Source: Gammaproteobacteria bacterium (lineage in GTDB: Bacteria > Pseudomonadota > Gammaproteobacteria > Steroidobacterales > PWYM01). Taken from it: DNA of 36,249 nt. A program made the translations under genes and the position numbers. The notes beneath the pieces are model-generated. The model saw only the letters and a program-made list of their open reading frames with translations. It was not told the origin of the DNA and searched no databases. This document shows positions 1 to 11,562 of this stretch, in pieces (the stretch's first letter is position 1; every line of letters starts with the position of its first letter). Location: contig PWZL01000083.1 of assembly GCA_003567475.1 (NCBI GenBank), positions 1 to 36,249 on the forward strand, given 5' to 3'.

Positions 1-2
1 GC

Positions 3-1028
3 GTGAACGACGCGAACGGCATGCTCAACTCGGTGCTCTGGCCGGGCGTCGAACTCAACCAGAGCGGCATGTTCGTCGAACGGCAGACCGCGCTTCGCCA
101 CGATCGTCGACTGATCAGCGGGCTGCGCTACGACCGCGTTACCGCACGGGCCACCCGTACGGAAGAGCAGCCCGGCGGCAATTTTCTCTCCCCTGGCGCA
201 CTCTATGCGCTGTACTACGGAGACGCTGACGGAACACGACGCAACGAGAACCACTGGAGCGCGCTGCTGCGCTACGAGCAGGACCTGAGCCGCGCGCCCG
301 GGCTGTGGTATGTGGGGTTCTCACGCAGCCTGCGCACGGCCGATGCGACCGAGCGCTACATGGCTTCCAATGCCGCCATGCCGTCGATGCGCTGGGTCGG
401 CAACCCGACGCTTTCCCCGGAGCGTCATCACCAGCTCGAGACCGGTCTGTTCATCAGCCAGCCGCGCTGGGACTTCGATGCATCGGTGTTCGTCAACGAC
501 ATCGACGGCTACATCCTCCGCGATCGTTTCCGTGAGCCAGGCAACAACGCGACGATCTACCGCAACATCGACGCAAGACTCTGGGGCGGTGAGATTGCGG
601 TCGGTCGCGAGCTGGCGGAGGGCTGGCGCGGGGAAATCGGCCTCGGGTACGTCCGTGCAGACAACCGCAGCGACCGACGCCCCATCGCCCAGACCCCTCC
701 GCTGGAGGCGCGGGCCAGCGTGCAGTTCCGCAGCCAGCAATGGCTTGCGGGGCTTGGGCTGCGTGCGGCTGCCCGGCAGACCCGCGTCGACGACAATCCA
801 TGGGTGGGAAGCGGCCTCGACACCGGCCCCACTCCCGGGTGGCTGTCAGTGAACCTGAACGCCCGCTATCGCCTCTCGGAGCAGCTGCGACTGGATGCCG
901 GCATCGACAACCTGTTCGACCGTTTCTACGCGGAGCACCTGAACCGCGCCAGCACCTTCGATGTGGATCAGGTCCAGGTCAACGAGCCAGGCCGCAGTCT
1001 GTGGTTGCGGCTGGGGATGGAGTTCTGA
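3..1028 (+). CDS. TonB-dependent copper receptor (OprC/NosA type), C-terminal part
   Basis: This is the 3' part of an outer-membrane receptor gene; the 5' part lies outside the window, and the frame is open from the left edge. The 341 visible residues are almost all beta-barrel, with alternating aromatic strands and periplasmic turns. The C-terminus has the TonB-receptor signature GIDNLFDRFYAEHLNRA followed by VNEPGRSLWLRLGMEF, ending in the terminal Phe needed for barrel insertion. The block RPIAQTPPLEARASV and the ending YAEHLNRA...VNEPGRSLWL resemble the copper-receptor subfamily (OprC/NosA) more than siderophore receptors. By family knowledge it would take up copper or a copper complex using TonB-ExbBD energy. 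The subfamily call is inferred from the C-terminus only; the plug and TonB box cannot be seen. It converges on the two-cupin gene, with only 10 bases between them. Confidence 0.8.
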   Translation: MNDANGMLNSVLWPGVELNQSGMFVERQTALRHDRRLISGLRYDRVTARATRTEEQPGGNFLSPGALYALYYGDADGTRRNENHWSALLRYEQDLSRAPGLWYVGFSRSLRTADATERYMASNAAMPSMRWVGNPTLSPERHHQLETGLFISQPRWDFDASVFVNDIDGYILRDRFREPGNNATIYRNIDARLWGGEIAVGRELAEGWRGEIGLGYVRADNRSDRRPIAQTPPLEARASVQFRSQQWLAGLGLRAAARQTRVDDNPWVGSGLDTGPTPGWLSVNLNARYRLSEQLRLDAGIDNLFDRFYAEHLNRASTFDVDQVQVNEPGRSLWLRLGMEF

Positions 1029-1038
1029 CGCCTGAGAC

Positions 1039-1884
1039 TCAGTAGCGCGGTGGCTCCAGCCAGGGCACCTTTGCAAACGGCGCGAGATCAGGCGGCAACA
1101 CCGGGCGGTACGGTGCGTCAAAGTCGAAGGGTGCCTCACCCTCCGACCAGACGTTCACGTGGGCCCCACCGACGAAGCGGATCAGCATCACACAGCCCCA
1201 GCGGGTCCCGAAGGGCCCGTGCGGGATGCCGGGCGGGCGCCAGAAATAGGCGCCCGGCTGCATGGTGCCATGCGGCCCGCTCAGTGAACCGCTGACGACG
1301 TAGCATTCCTCGACCACGGGGTGATGCTCCTGCGGCCCACGACGTCCCGGCGGTTCGGAATGCGGCAGCACCATCGAGAGCAGGGTACGTTCACCGGTCT
1401 CCGGGTCGTGCCGCAGATCCTTGCGGCTGATACCGAGGTGGGCGAGCTTCGGGTCGTTCACCGAGAGATCCCAGGGTATACGAAGCGCATCCACGCGGAG
1501 CACCTCGCCTGCCCCACCCTCGCCGGCATGGGTCGCCGGCTCACGGTCGAAGAAACTGAGCACCACCGCACCTCCCGGGGTGCGCATGCGCGCCCGGGTC
1601 GTGCGGGCCGGCACGTGACCGTAGCAATCATGACCGAACAGCTGTCCGTTCAGTTCCACCGTGCCGTCGAGCACGTAGAACTCCTCTGCCGCCTCCAGGT
1701 ATTCCGGTCCTTCGCGCTGCCAGCCTGGCGGATAGCGGATGAGGATGGAGCAGGCGCCGTCGGCCGGATCCCGGCTCAGGAACTTGAACTCGGCATCGGG
1801 CCGCGCGAGGCCAGGCCCGATACGGAGCCAGGGCAGGATCTGTGCCTGCAGAAATTCGATATGGGGGCGGTCAAGCATGGGCAT
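1039..1884 (-). CDS. two-cupin-domain protein (DUF4437/ChrR-like)
   Basis: A 281-residue protein made of two cupin barrels, with no signal peptide. The N-terminal barrel (about 20-120) contains the EEFYVLDGTVEL strand-turn that marks cupin motif 1. The C-terminal barrel (about 165-255) contains HHPVVEECYVVSGSL and, later, GIPHGPFG. Together these supply the His-x-His/Glu/His set usual for a divalent metal. The fold and order match the DUF4437/ChrR-type double cupins, whose substrates are mostly unknown. It is the last gene of a minus-strand run with a RidA-like gene 22 bases upstream, so it is probably co-transcribed and acts on the same small molecule. The start at 1884 was chosen as the first ATG after the RidA stop; an in-frame ATG at 1878 is possible. 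The domain call is strong, the function unknown. Confidence 0.75.
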   Translation of the reverse strand: MPMLDRPHIEFLQAQILPWLRIGPGLARPDAEFKFLSRDPADGACSILIRYPPGWQREGPEYLEAAEEFYVLDGTVELNGQLFGHDCYGHVPARTTRARMRTPGGAVVLSFFDREPATHAGEGGAGEVLRVDALRIPWDLSVNDPKLAHLGISRKDLRHDPETGERTLLSMVLPHSEPPGRRGPQEHHPVVEECYVVSGSLSGPHGTMQPGAYFWRPPGIPHGPFGTRWGCVMLIRFVGGAHVNVWSEGEAPFDFDAPYRPVLPPDLAPFAKVPWLEPPRY

Positions 1885-1906
1885 GAATCTTCTTGTGGTG
1901 CCGTCG

Positions 1907-2332
1907 TCAGCCGGCGGGCGAGGCGTCGACCAGTCCGCCCTCGACCAGGGCCATCGCCTCGATCTCGATCATCAGCTCCGGCAGGGCCAGCGACTTCACT
2001 TCGACGATCGTGTCCGCCGGATACGGCGGCGAGAACCAATGCCGGCGCAGTTCGACGATGCGGGGGAAGTGGCTCATGTCGGTGAGGTAGATCGTGACCT
2101 TGAACACCTTCGACAGGGATGACCCCGCGGCCTCGAGGACCTGCTGGATGTTCCTGAAGGTCTGCTCGGCCTGCGCGTCGAAATCACCGACGCCGACCAG
2201 TTCGCCGGCAGGGCTGATCGCCGCCTGACCGGAGAGGTGGAGCACATTCCCCACCCTGAAACCCTGTGAAATGCAGTAGGGCTCCAGCGGATCGGGCTCG
2301 GTACGGATGCGGGTGGCCTGTGTGTCGCTCAT
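1907..2332 (-). CDS. RidA/YjgF/UK114-family protein lacking the catalytic arginine
   Basis: A 141-residue RidA-superfamily protein. The family hallmarks are LHLSGQAAIS (about 31-40), the helix FRNIQQVLEAAGSSLSKVFKVTIYL (59-83) and the C-terminal strand LMIEIEAMAL (120-129). Canonical RidA reads PAR(S/T)xVEV here, and its Arg binds the imine/enamine carboxylate. This protein reads PADTIVEV with Asp107 in that position. By family knowledge, members without this Arg lack 2-aminoacrylate deaminase activity and belong to other Rid subfamilies, often tied to specific catabolic pathways. The start is supported by AAGGAG six bases upstream. It lies 34 bases after the VOC gene and 22 before the two-cupin gene, consistent with one transcript. 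A second RidA-like gene at the right end of the window keeps the Arg. Confidence 0.88.
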   Translation of the reverse strand: MSDTQATRIRTEPDPLEPYCISQGFRVGNVLHLSGQAAISPAGELVGVGDFDAQAEQTFRNIQQVLEAAGSSLSKVFKVTIYLTDMSHFPRIVELRRHWFSPPYPADTIVEVKSLALPELMIEIEAMALVEGGLVDASPAG

Positions 2333-2366
2333 GTCGGGCTCCTTGAGGATGTTCGGGGTCGATCGA

Positions 2367-3365
2367 TCACGATGCCTCTACCAGCTCGATCCGTTCTCCG
2401 GCCGGGCCAATCACCGTTGCCACGCGACTCTCGCCATAGGCGCGCCCGCCCGGGCGATGGGGTGGGGTGATCAACAGGGCGGGATCGATGGCATCAAGAT
2501 CGCGCACCGTAAAGGATGACATCGCCACGCCAGGTGGCAGGTCACCGTCGGCGACCGGCCGCGGGCCAGCACTCACCGGGTAGCCGTCGATCTCGATGGA
2601 GTTGCTGAACTCGGCCAGGCGAACAAGCGCCAGCGGAAAGGCATGGTCTTCGGGCAGCCCCTGGGCTCGGGCGATGATGGCCACCGGCGTTTCCATGAAA
2701 AACGCCTCTCGCGCTCCGAAGGTCTCCACGTAGAAATCCGTCAGTGCGCGCGCATCCGGACCGGCCACCACCATGATGAACGGACGATCGATCTCCACCC
2801 GAGGCGTGAGCAGCGTCGAGGCTGCCCGGTCGCCGGTCTCGGTGGTGAAATAGAAAAGCTCCTGTGAGGGGCCGGTGAACTGCACCGCGCGAATACTCGA
2901 GGTACCACCGCCGAGATAGTCCGGCCCGCCGACATGCGCGAACGGGGAGTCGAGCAGCTGCCGATAGACTTCGTCCGGGTCCTCGACGATGATCTCGATC
3001 GCGTTCCAGCCCCAGGTGGTCATCGCCCGATAGTCTTCGGGCACCGCCACCTCAATCACGCGCAGAAACACCTCGTCCCCGCTCTCGCCCTGCAGAAGCG
3101 CGTAGGGCCGACCGGCGACCGCCGGTGCGCCCCAGCTTGCGGCGAGCACCTCCGACACCTCGCCACGCTCGACGATGTCGTAACGGAGATGCCGTCGGTA
3201 GAGGGCGGCCGTGGCCTCGACATCGCGGGCGCCGACAGTGGCGATCCTGATCTTCTGCATGTTCGGTGTCGCGTCCTCTGCGTGGCTGGCGTGGCTCCCC
3301 GTGAGCCCCAGGGTGACGACAAGGGACACACCGAGCATGAGTGCCCGCAAGACACGAAAGCCCAT
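2367..3365 (-). CDS. exported protein with two VOC (glyoxalase/dioxygenase) domains
   Basis: A 332-residue protein with an N-terminal Sec signal peptide (about 1-29, hydrophobic ALMLGVSLVVTLGL, with a likely cut after SHAEDA or SHASHA). Two vicinal-oxygen-chelate modules follow, about 36-175 and 195-330. Each begins with a beta strand and an ALYRRHLRYD- or ALTDFYVETFG-like helix, and ends in a strand such as ERIELVEA. VOC proteins bind a metal in paired beta-alpha-beta-beta-beta units (glyoxalase I, extradiol dioxygenases, resistance proteins), so a periplasmic small-molecule role is inferred. The metal ligands are not obvious, so it may be catalytically unusual. GAGGGAGAA precedes the ATG by four bases, and a TATACT -10 element sits about 30 bases upstream of the start codon. 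It is the first gene of the VOC-RidA-cupin run; the transporter upstream may be co-transcribed or separate. Confidence 0.75.
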   Translation of the reverse strand: MGFRVLRALMLGVSLVVTLGLTGSHASHAEDATPNMQKIRIATVGARDVEATAALYRRHLRYDIVERGEVSEVLAASWGAPAVAGRPYALLQGESGDEVFLRVIEVAVPEDYRAMTTWGWNAIEIIVEDPDEVYRQLLDSPFAHVGGPDYLGGGTSSIRAVQFTGPSQELFYFTTETGDRAASTLLTPRVEIDRPFIMVVAGPDARALTDFYVETFGAREAFFMETPVAIIARAQGLPEDHAFPLALVRLAEFSNSIEIDGYPVSAGPRPVADGDLPPGVAMSSFTVRDLDAIDPALLITPPHRPGGRAYGESRVATVIGPAGERIELVEAS

Positions 3366-3397
3366 GTCCGTTCTCCCTCGAGATGACGTGCGGGCCC

Positions 3398-3403
3398 AGT
3401 ATA
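3398..3403 (-). promoter_or_regulatory. candidate -10 element for the VOC-RidA-cupin genes
   Basis: On the minus strand this reads TATACT, a near-consensus sigma-70 -10 box. It would put the transcript start about 26 bases before the VOC start codon. No convincing -35 hexamer is seen 16-18 bases upstream, so an activator or extended contacts would be needed. This is inferred from the motif only. Confidence 0.35.
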
Positions 3404-3452
3404 AAAGAGTTCACGGCCAGACGAGCGGACAGTCGCCCTGGACTTGTCCACC

Positions 3453-7132
<3,680 letters not shown>

Positions 7133-7179
7133 TCGGGATCCATGGCCGGGCGCCCACCGCTGGCGGCGGGCAAACCACG

Positions 7180-7208
7180 AACGGCGACGCGCAAGCGTCG
7201 CCGTTTTT
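7180..7208 (+). terminator. rho-independent terminator of katG
   Basis: An 11-base-pair stem (AACGGCGACGC / GCGTCGCCGTT) closes a GCAA tetraloop at 7191-7194, followed by a T run to 7208. It lies about 50 bases after the katG stop codon. Stem, GNRA loop and T tract together make a textbook intrinsic terminator. Confidence 0.9.
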
Positions 7209-7270
7209 CATTTCAGCCACCGAGCATAGGTCCCTAGGGTCACCGTCCCAGCGAAGTGTTTCCGGAAGGT

Positions 7271-7297
7271 TAAAGTTTGGCCGGTTACCGCCGATAC
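7271..7297 (+). promoter_or_regulatory. FliA (sigma-28) promoter of the chemoreceptor gene
   Basis: The sequence is TAAAGTTT (7271-7278), 11 bases, then GCCGATAC (7290-7297). The enterobacterial/pseudomonad FliA consensus is TAAAGTTT-N11-GCCGATAA, so 15 of 16 defined bases match with exact spacing. Transcription would start near 7305, about 70 bases before the chemoreceptor start codon. This places the gene in the late flagellar/chemotaxis regulon. Confidence 0.85.
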
Positions 7298-7373
7298 GCG
7301 ACATCAAGTTCCTGGCCCGGGCTGCTGATGGCAGTTTCGGATCACCCTGGAACAACTCCAAGGGACAGGCGAT

Positions 7374-9581
7374 ATGAAGACTCTTCTGCAGCGATTGAAT
7401 CTCGGCCTACGTGGCAAGTTGATGGCGGCCGTTGGCCTGAGCCTCGGCCTGATTGTGGCCGCCGCCATGATCGGTCAGGGTGTCGCCTGGTCTGAACTGA
7501 GCGCCGAGCAGCCCCCAGCGGTGCGGATCGACAACCAGGTCAAGGCGATGGAGCTGGATTTCCGCTTTCAGGTCCAGGAATGGAAAAACCTGCTCCTACG
7601 GGGCGCGGAGCCCGCCCAATACCAGCGGTTCCTGAGCGCGTTCGAGGCACGAGAGTCGGCTGTTCGCCAATCCGGACTTGACCTGCTGACGCAGCTCGAG
7701 AATCTGCAGGCCCAGGAGCTGCTGACCCAGTTCATGGCCGCCCATGAGTCGATGGGAACGGGCTACCGCAATGCGCTGGCGGAATTCGAAGCAGCCGGCT
7801 TCGACCCCGTCGCCGGTGACCGCGCCGTCGCTGGCATGGATCGCGCACCCGGCCAGCAACTGGGTGCGCTGTCCGAGCTTACCGCCACACTCGCCACCGA
7901 ACAGGTCGTCGGCACCTCGATCTCCGTCAGGCGAATCATCATGTTCAGTCTGATACTGATCGCTGTGCTGGTGGTCGCGACGCTCGTCGGCCTGTCCATG
8001 TGGATCAACCGGGGCGTGGTCGGTCCTGTACGCGATGTGGTTGATGCTGCTCAGCGAGTCGCCCGCGGTGACTTCACCCTCGCGGAGTCGCGCGAGCGCC
8101 GCGACGAGATCGGCGAACTCGACCAGGCCATGCGCGATATGGTCCGTACACTCGACCGGTTCAGCAATGCCCAGCAGACGCTGGCAGAGCAGCATGATCA
8201 AGGGATGATCAGTGAGCGTCTGGATGAGGCAGCTTTCTCGGGCGCCTACAGCGCACTGGCACGGCGGGTGAACGAGCTCGTCGCCAGTCATCTGACGGTG
8301 CAGACCAGGATGGCCGAGGTGGCTGCAGCCTATGCCCAGGGCGACTTCAGCGCACAGATGGAGCCGCTGCCTGGTGAGAAGGCACGGATCACTGAAGCCA
8401 TGAATACCGTACGCGACAATCTGGGCGCCATGAAGGAAGACATCCTGACACTTTCTGCCGCCGCCGGACGCGGTGATTTTTCGGCCCGCGGCGACGCGGA
8501 GCGCTATCGCTTCGCCTTCCGAGAGATGGTCGAGGCGCTGAACAGCCTGATGGAACAGGGCGATGCAGGACTGAGCGATGTCGGGCGGGTACTCGGCGCT
8601 CTGGCCGAGGGGGACCTGTCGCAGAAAGTCGATCGTCACTACGAGGGTGCTTTCGGGCGCCTGGCCGCTGATGCCAACCGCACCGTGGCGCAGCTTGCCG
8701 TGCTGATCGGCGGGATTCAGGACACTGCAGAGTCCGTGCGTGCCGCAGCACGGGAAATCGCTGCCGGCAACACCAATCTTTCCCAACGGACGGAAGAGCA
8801 GGCCGCCAGCCTCGAGGAAACCGCGTCGAGCATGGAGGAAATGACCTCCACAGTCAGCCAGAATGCCGACAACGCCCGCCAAGCCAACCAGCTCGCCCGA
8901 AGCACACACGATGTGGCGGGCGCAGGCGGACAGAAAGTCCGCGAAGTGGTGCAATCCATGACGGCCATCACCGAGAGCGCCCGCAAAATCGAAAACATTA
9001 TCAGCGTGATCGATGGCATCGCCTTCCAGACCAACATCCTCGCACTCAACGCTGCGGTGGAGGCTGCCCGCGCCGGCGAGCAGGGCCGGGGCTTTGCCGT
9101 TGTCGCGAGCGAGGTGCGAACACTGGCTCAACGCTCAGCGCAGGCGGCCAAGGAAATCAAGGCCCTGATCGGCGAGTCGGTGGGCAGCGTGGAGGCGGGC
9201 AACGCACTGGTATCGGAGGCTGGCGAAACAATGAACGAGATCGTCACTTCCATCAAACGCGTCACTGACATCATGAGCGAAATCTCGGCGGCCTCCGACG
9301 AACAGCGCCAAGGCATCGAGCAGGTCAATACGACCGTCTCTCAGCTCGACGAGATGACACAGCAGAACGCCGCCCTGGTAGAACAGGCCACAGCGGCCGC
9401 CGGTGCTCTCGAACAGCAGGCCAACCAGCTCGGACAGTCGGTCAGCGTATTCAGGCTGCGCGCGGCAACGAGGCAGCCAGTACCGGACCGCTCGGCGCTC
9501 GATGGTCGCACGCCGGCTATGCCGAGCGTGGCCACCGCCGACGCGTTCGCTGACGAGATGCTCGCGCCGCTCGCAAGCTGA
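7374..9581 (+). CDS. methyl-accepting chemotaxis protein with several HAMP-like modules
   Basis: A 735-residue chemoreceptor. TM1 spans about 14-36, the periplasmic sensor about 37-185 (helical, no recognised Cache motif) and TM2 about 187-209. HAMP starts near 210 ([18 protein letters not shown]). Further HAMP-like units carry the repeated G(D/E)FS/GDLS turns near 322, 366 and 415. The signalling hairpin has its conserved tip at about 549-583 ([25 protein letters not shown]), which binds CheA/CheW. The C-terminus lacks the NWETF pentapeptide tether for CheR/CheB. AAGGGA lies eight bases before the ATG. The gene is monocistronic, behind a FliA promoter and facing the convergent SDR gene 11 bases away. 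The ligand is unknown. Confidence 0.95.
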   Translation: MKTLLQRLNLGLRGKLMAAVGLSLGLIVAAAMIGQGVAWSELSAEQPPAVRIDNQVKAMELDFRFQVQEWKNLLLRGAEPAQYQRFLSAFEARESAVRQSGLDLLTQLENLQAQELLTQFMAAHESMGTGYRNALAEFEAAGFDPVAGDRAVAGMDRAPGQQLGALSELTATLATEQVVGTSISVRRIIMFSLILIAVLVVATLVGLSMWINRGVVGPVRDVVDAAQRVARGDFTLAESRERRDEIGELDQAMRDMVRTLDRFSNAQQTLAEQHDQGMISERLDEAAFSGAYSALARRVNELVASHLTVQTRMAEVAAAYAQGDFSAQMEPLPGEKARITEAMNTVRDNLGAMKEDILTLSAAAGRGDFSARGDAERYRFAFREMVEALNSLMEQGDAGLSDVGRVLGALAEGDLSQKVDRHYEGAFGRLAADANRTVAQLAVLIGGIQDTAESVRAAAREIAAGNTNLSQRTEEQAASLEETASSMEEMTSTVSQNADNARQANQLARSTHDVAGAGGQKVREVVQSMTAITESARKIENIISVIDGIAFQTNILALNAAVEAARAGEQGRGFAVVASEVRTLAQRSAQAAKEIKALIGESVGSVEAGNALVSEAGETMNEIVTSIKRVTDIMSEISAASDEQRQGIEQVNTTVSQLDEMTQQNAALVEQATAAAGALEQQANQLGQSVSVFRLRAATRQPVPDRSALDGRTPAMPSVATADAFADEMLAPLAS

Positions 9582-9592
9582 GACAGCGCGCG

Positions 9593-10348
9593 CTAGAGGA
9601 ACACATCGCCACCATTGGGACTGATGCACTGCCCCTGATAGTGACGGGCGTCTTCGCTGGCAAGAAAGACATAGCTCGGCACGATGTCGTCGACCTCTGC
9701 CAGCCGGCCCAGCGGAATCCCCGCGCGGATGGCCTCCAGCACGTCCTCCGGAACATCCTCCAGCATCGGTGTACGGGTCGCGCCGGGCGCGACACAGTTG
9801 GCGGTGACGCCGGAGCTGCCGAGCTCGAGGGCCAGCGTGCGCGTGAACGACAGAATCGCCCCCTTGGCCGCGGTGTAGTGCGCGAAGCCTGGCGCGCCCT
9901 TGTAGGCGAGTTGCGAGGCGGTATTGATGATTCGGCCGCTGCCACGTTCAAGCATCTGCCCCAGCAGTGCGCGCGTCACCAGGAACGTCCCGCGCAGGTG
10001 GACGCCGAGCACCCGGTCCCAGTCCGCCACCGTGATGTCCTGGACCGACGCACTCGCCGCGACCCCGGCGTTATTGACCAGCAGATCGACCCGGCCGAAC
10101 TGCTCGAGTACAGCCTGCGTCATCGCCGCGACGGCTGCCTCATCGCTGACATCCGCCTGGCAGGCGAGCGCACGGCGACCGAGCTGCTCGATCTCGCTGC
10201 ACAGAGCGGCCGCCGCCGCGGCCTCGGCGTCGGAGGGATGATTGACGATGACGTCCGCGCCCTCGCGCGCGAAGGCCAGCGCGACACCACGGCCTATCCC
10301 GGAACTGCTGCCCGTGACCAGTGCCACCCGATCGGCGAGTCTCATCAT
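9593..10348 (-). CDS. short-chain dehydrogenase/reductase (SDR, FabG-like)
   Basis: A cytoplasmic NAD(P)(H)-dependent oxidoreductase of 251 residues with the classical SDR layout. The cofactor motif TGSSSGIG is at 12-19, the NNAG motif at 92-95, and the catalytic Ser145, Tyr158 and Lys162 (HYTAAK) are all present. The motif set and length match 3-oxoacyl-ACP-reductase-like and sugar or polyol dehydrogenases; the substrate cannot be told. The frame is open for 116 more codons upstream. The start at 10348 was chosen because GGAGGA lies seven bases before the first of two ATGs and because the Rossmann fold starts right after it. A TATACT -10 candidate is at 10380-10385. It is divergent from an unknown exported gene and convergent with the chemoreceptor. 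Confidence 0.92.
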   Translation of the reverse strand: MMRLADRVALVTGSSSGIGRGVALAFAREGADVIVNHPSDAEAAAAAALCSEIEQLGRRALACQADVSDEAAVAAMTQAVLEQFGRVDLLVNNAGVAASASVQDITVADWDRVLGVHLRGTFLVTRALLGQMLERGSGRIINTASQLAYKGAPGFAHYTAAKGAILSFTRTLALELGSSGVTANCVAPGATRTPMLEDVPEDVLEAIRAGIPLGRLAEVDDIVPSYVFLASEDARHYQGQCISPNGGDVFL

Positions 10349-10379
10349 CCTGATTCCTCCAAGCGTATGCCCCGTAAAC

Positions 10380-10385
10380 AGTATA
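10380..10385 (-). promoter_or_regulatory. candidate -10 element of the SDR gene
   Basis: This reads TATACT on the minus strand, about 32 bases before the SDR start codon, giving a leader of roughly 25 bases that includes GGAGGA. No good -35 box is visible. Motif-based inference only. Confidence 0.35.
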
Positions 10386-10503
10386 GGCGGCTGGCCGTCC
10401 ACGCAGGGCTGGGTTAGCGTATTGCCATGTCCCCGAGCCACGCCTCCCGGGTTGATCCCCTGCGCCGGCACCCCCGCCGAGCCCTCTCGCGGTGCTGCCC
10501 GCC

Positions 10504-11481
10504 ATGAGACGGCGTCCCGCCTGGTGTCGGGACCGCACACTGCGGATGGCCAGCCGGGCGAGTGCGGCCCTGGCCAGCCTGATCCTCGCGACAGCGACGC
10601 TGGCCGAGGAGAAGTCGACCGGTCGGGCGCTGGACAGCGACGACAATCGGCTCGCCACCCTGGTGGCGACCGCGCCAGAACTGCCGGCTGACGCACGTCT
10701 CGAGCTGGCCGGTATGATTGTCGAGGCCGCGCTGATCGCCTACGAGCAGGAGCTCGAGACCGTCCGCGAAGACCTGCAGCGCGAGGGAGGCGATCCGGAA
10801 AGACTCACCCGCTGGTACCGCGCCACCGCACCCCTCGTGGCCGGGCTGCGCGCCGCCCAGGCGCAGATTCCTGTCGCCCGACATCTCAACCTGCACGCTG
10901 ATCGACAGGGGCAGGTGCTGCTGCTGATCGACGGGGAGGCGCTGTGGATGAGTTGGCCGCGACCCTCGGCACAGCGCAGGTTGGAGCGGGAACTTGTGGA
11001 AGCCTTTTGCCAGCGCCACGACTGCCCCGGCCGGGATCGCGCTGATTCCGGCGAGCGCCGGGCGGGGACTCCGGCCGTGCCGGATGCCCCGCTGACCGGG
11101 CAATGGGCGCTGGCCCAGCATGCCGCCCCGGCCTGGACCACGACCGCGGGGGTCCGTTGCGAGTTCAGTGAGCTTGCCGGTCGCGCCGAGAAAGAGGCGG
11201 TATGCCGGGCGCTGATCGGGGAACTGGAAACCCTGGTCACCGCGCTACGTCGGGCCCTTCGACGGGGCGAGCAGATCGAGTGGCCGCACGTGCGAATCGC
11301 CCACGCCCTGCCCGCGGGAGAATCGGCGCTGGTGGTCAATGCCGGGAGAGATTATCTGGCGGTGGTCACGCCGCATCTCATCCGCGAACCTGTCGACTGG
11401 TCGGAAATACAGCACTGGCTGCAAGCGCGAGTCGAGGGCCGGCCGGCACTGGCGACCGTTCGCCGCGCCGTGGAACCCTGA
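10504..11481 (+). CDS. exported protein of unknown function
   Basis: I do not recognise a family. The 325-residue product starts with an arginine-rich stretch and a hydrophobic segment (ASAALASLILATATLA) ending in a likely signal-peptidase site before EEKSTG, so it is probably periplasmic. The mature part is helical and rich in Arg, Glu and Ala. It has a helix pair near 50-100 and four Cys (about 168, 173, 214, 227) that could form disulfides. A Trp-containing stretch near the C-terminus reads REPVDWSEIQHWLQARVEG. Starts at 10492 (GTG), 10504 and 10546 are all possible. The last gives the most standard signal peptide and 10504 keeps the full charged N-region. It sits 81 bases upstream of the amidase on the same strand, so co-transcription is possible. 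Codon use fits a real gene, but the function is unknown. Confidence 0.6.
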   Translation: MRRRPAWCRDRTLRMASRASAALASLILATATLAEEKSTGRALDSDDNRLATLVATAPELPADARLELAGMIVEAALIAYEQELETVREDLQREGGDPERLTRWYRATAPLVAGLRAAQAQIPVARHLNLHADRQGQVLLLIDGEALWMSWPRPSAQRRLERELVEAFCQRHDCPGRDRADSGERRAGTPAVPDAPLTGQWALAQHAAPAWTTTAGVRCEFSELAGRAEKEAVCRALIGELETLVTALRRALRRGEQIEWPHVRIAHALPAGESALVVNAGRDYLAVVTPHLIREPVDWSEIQHWLQARVEGRPALATVRRAVEP

Positions 11482-11562
11482 TCGCGCCCGCGATAGAGTG
11501 TGGCACCGCCGCCTGTGTTCATCCCCCACCAAGGGTCTGAAGTCTCGCCCGGAGTCGCCGTC

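Noticed and set aside
7596-9131. 511-codon antisense open frame across the chemoreceptor gene
   Set aside because: Antisense shadow. Low complexity, with no start signal or recognisable domain.
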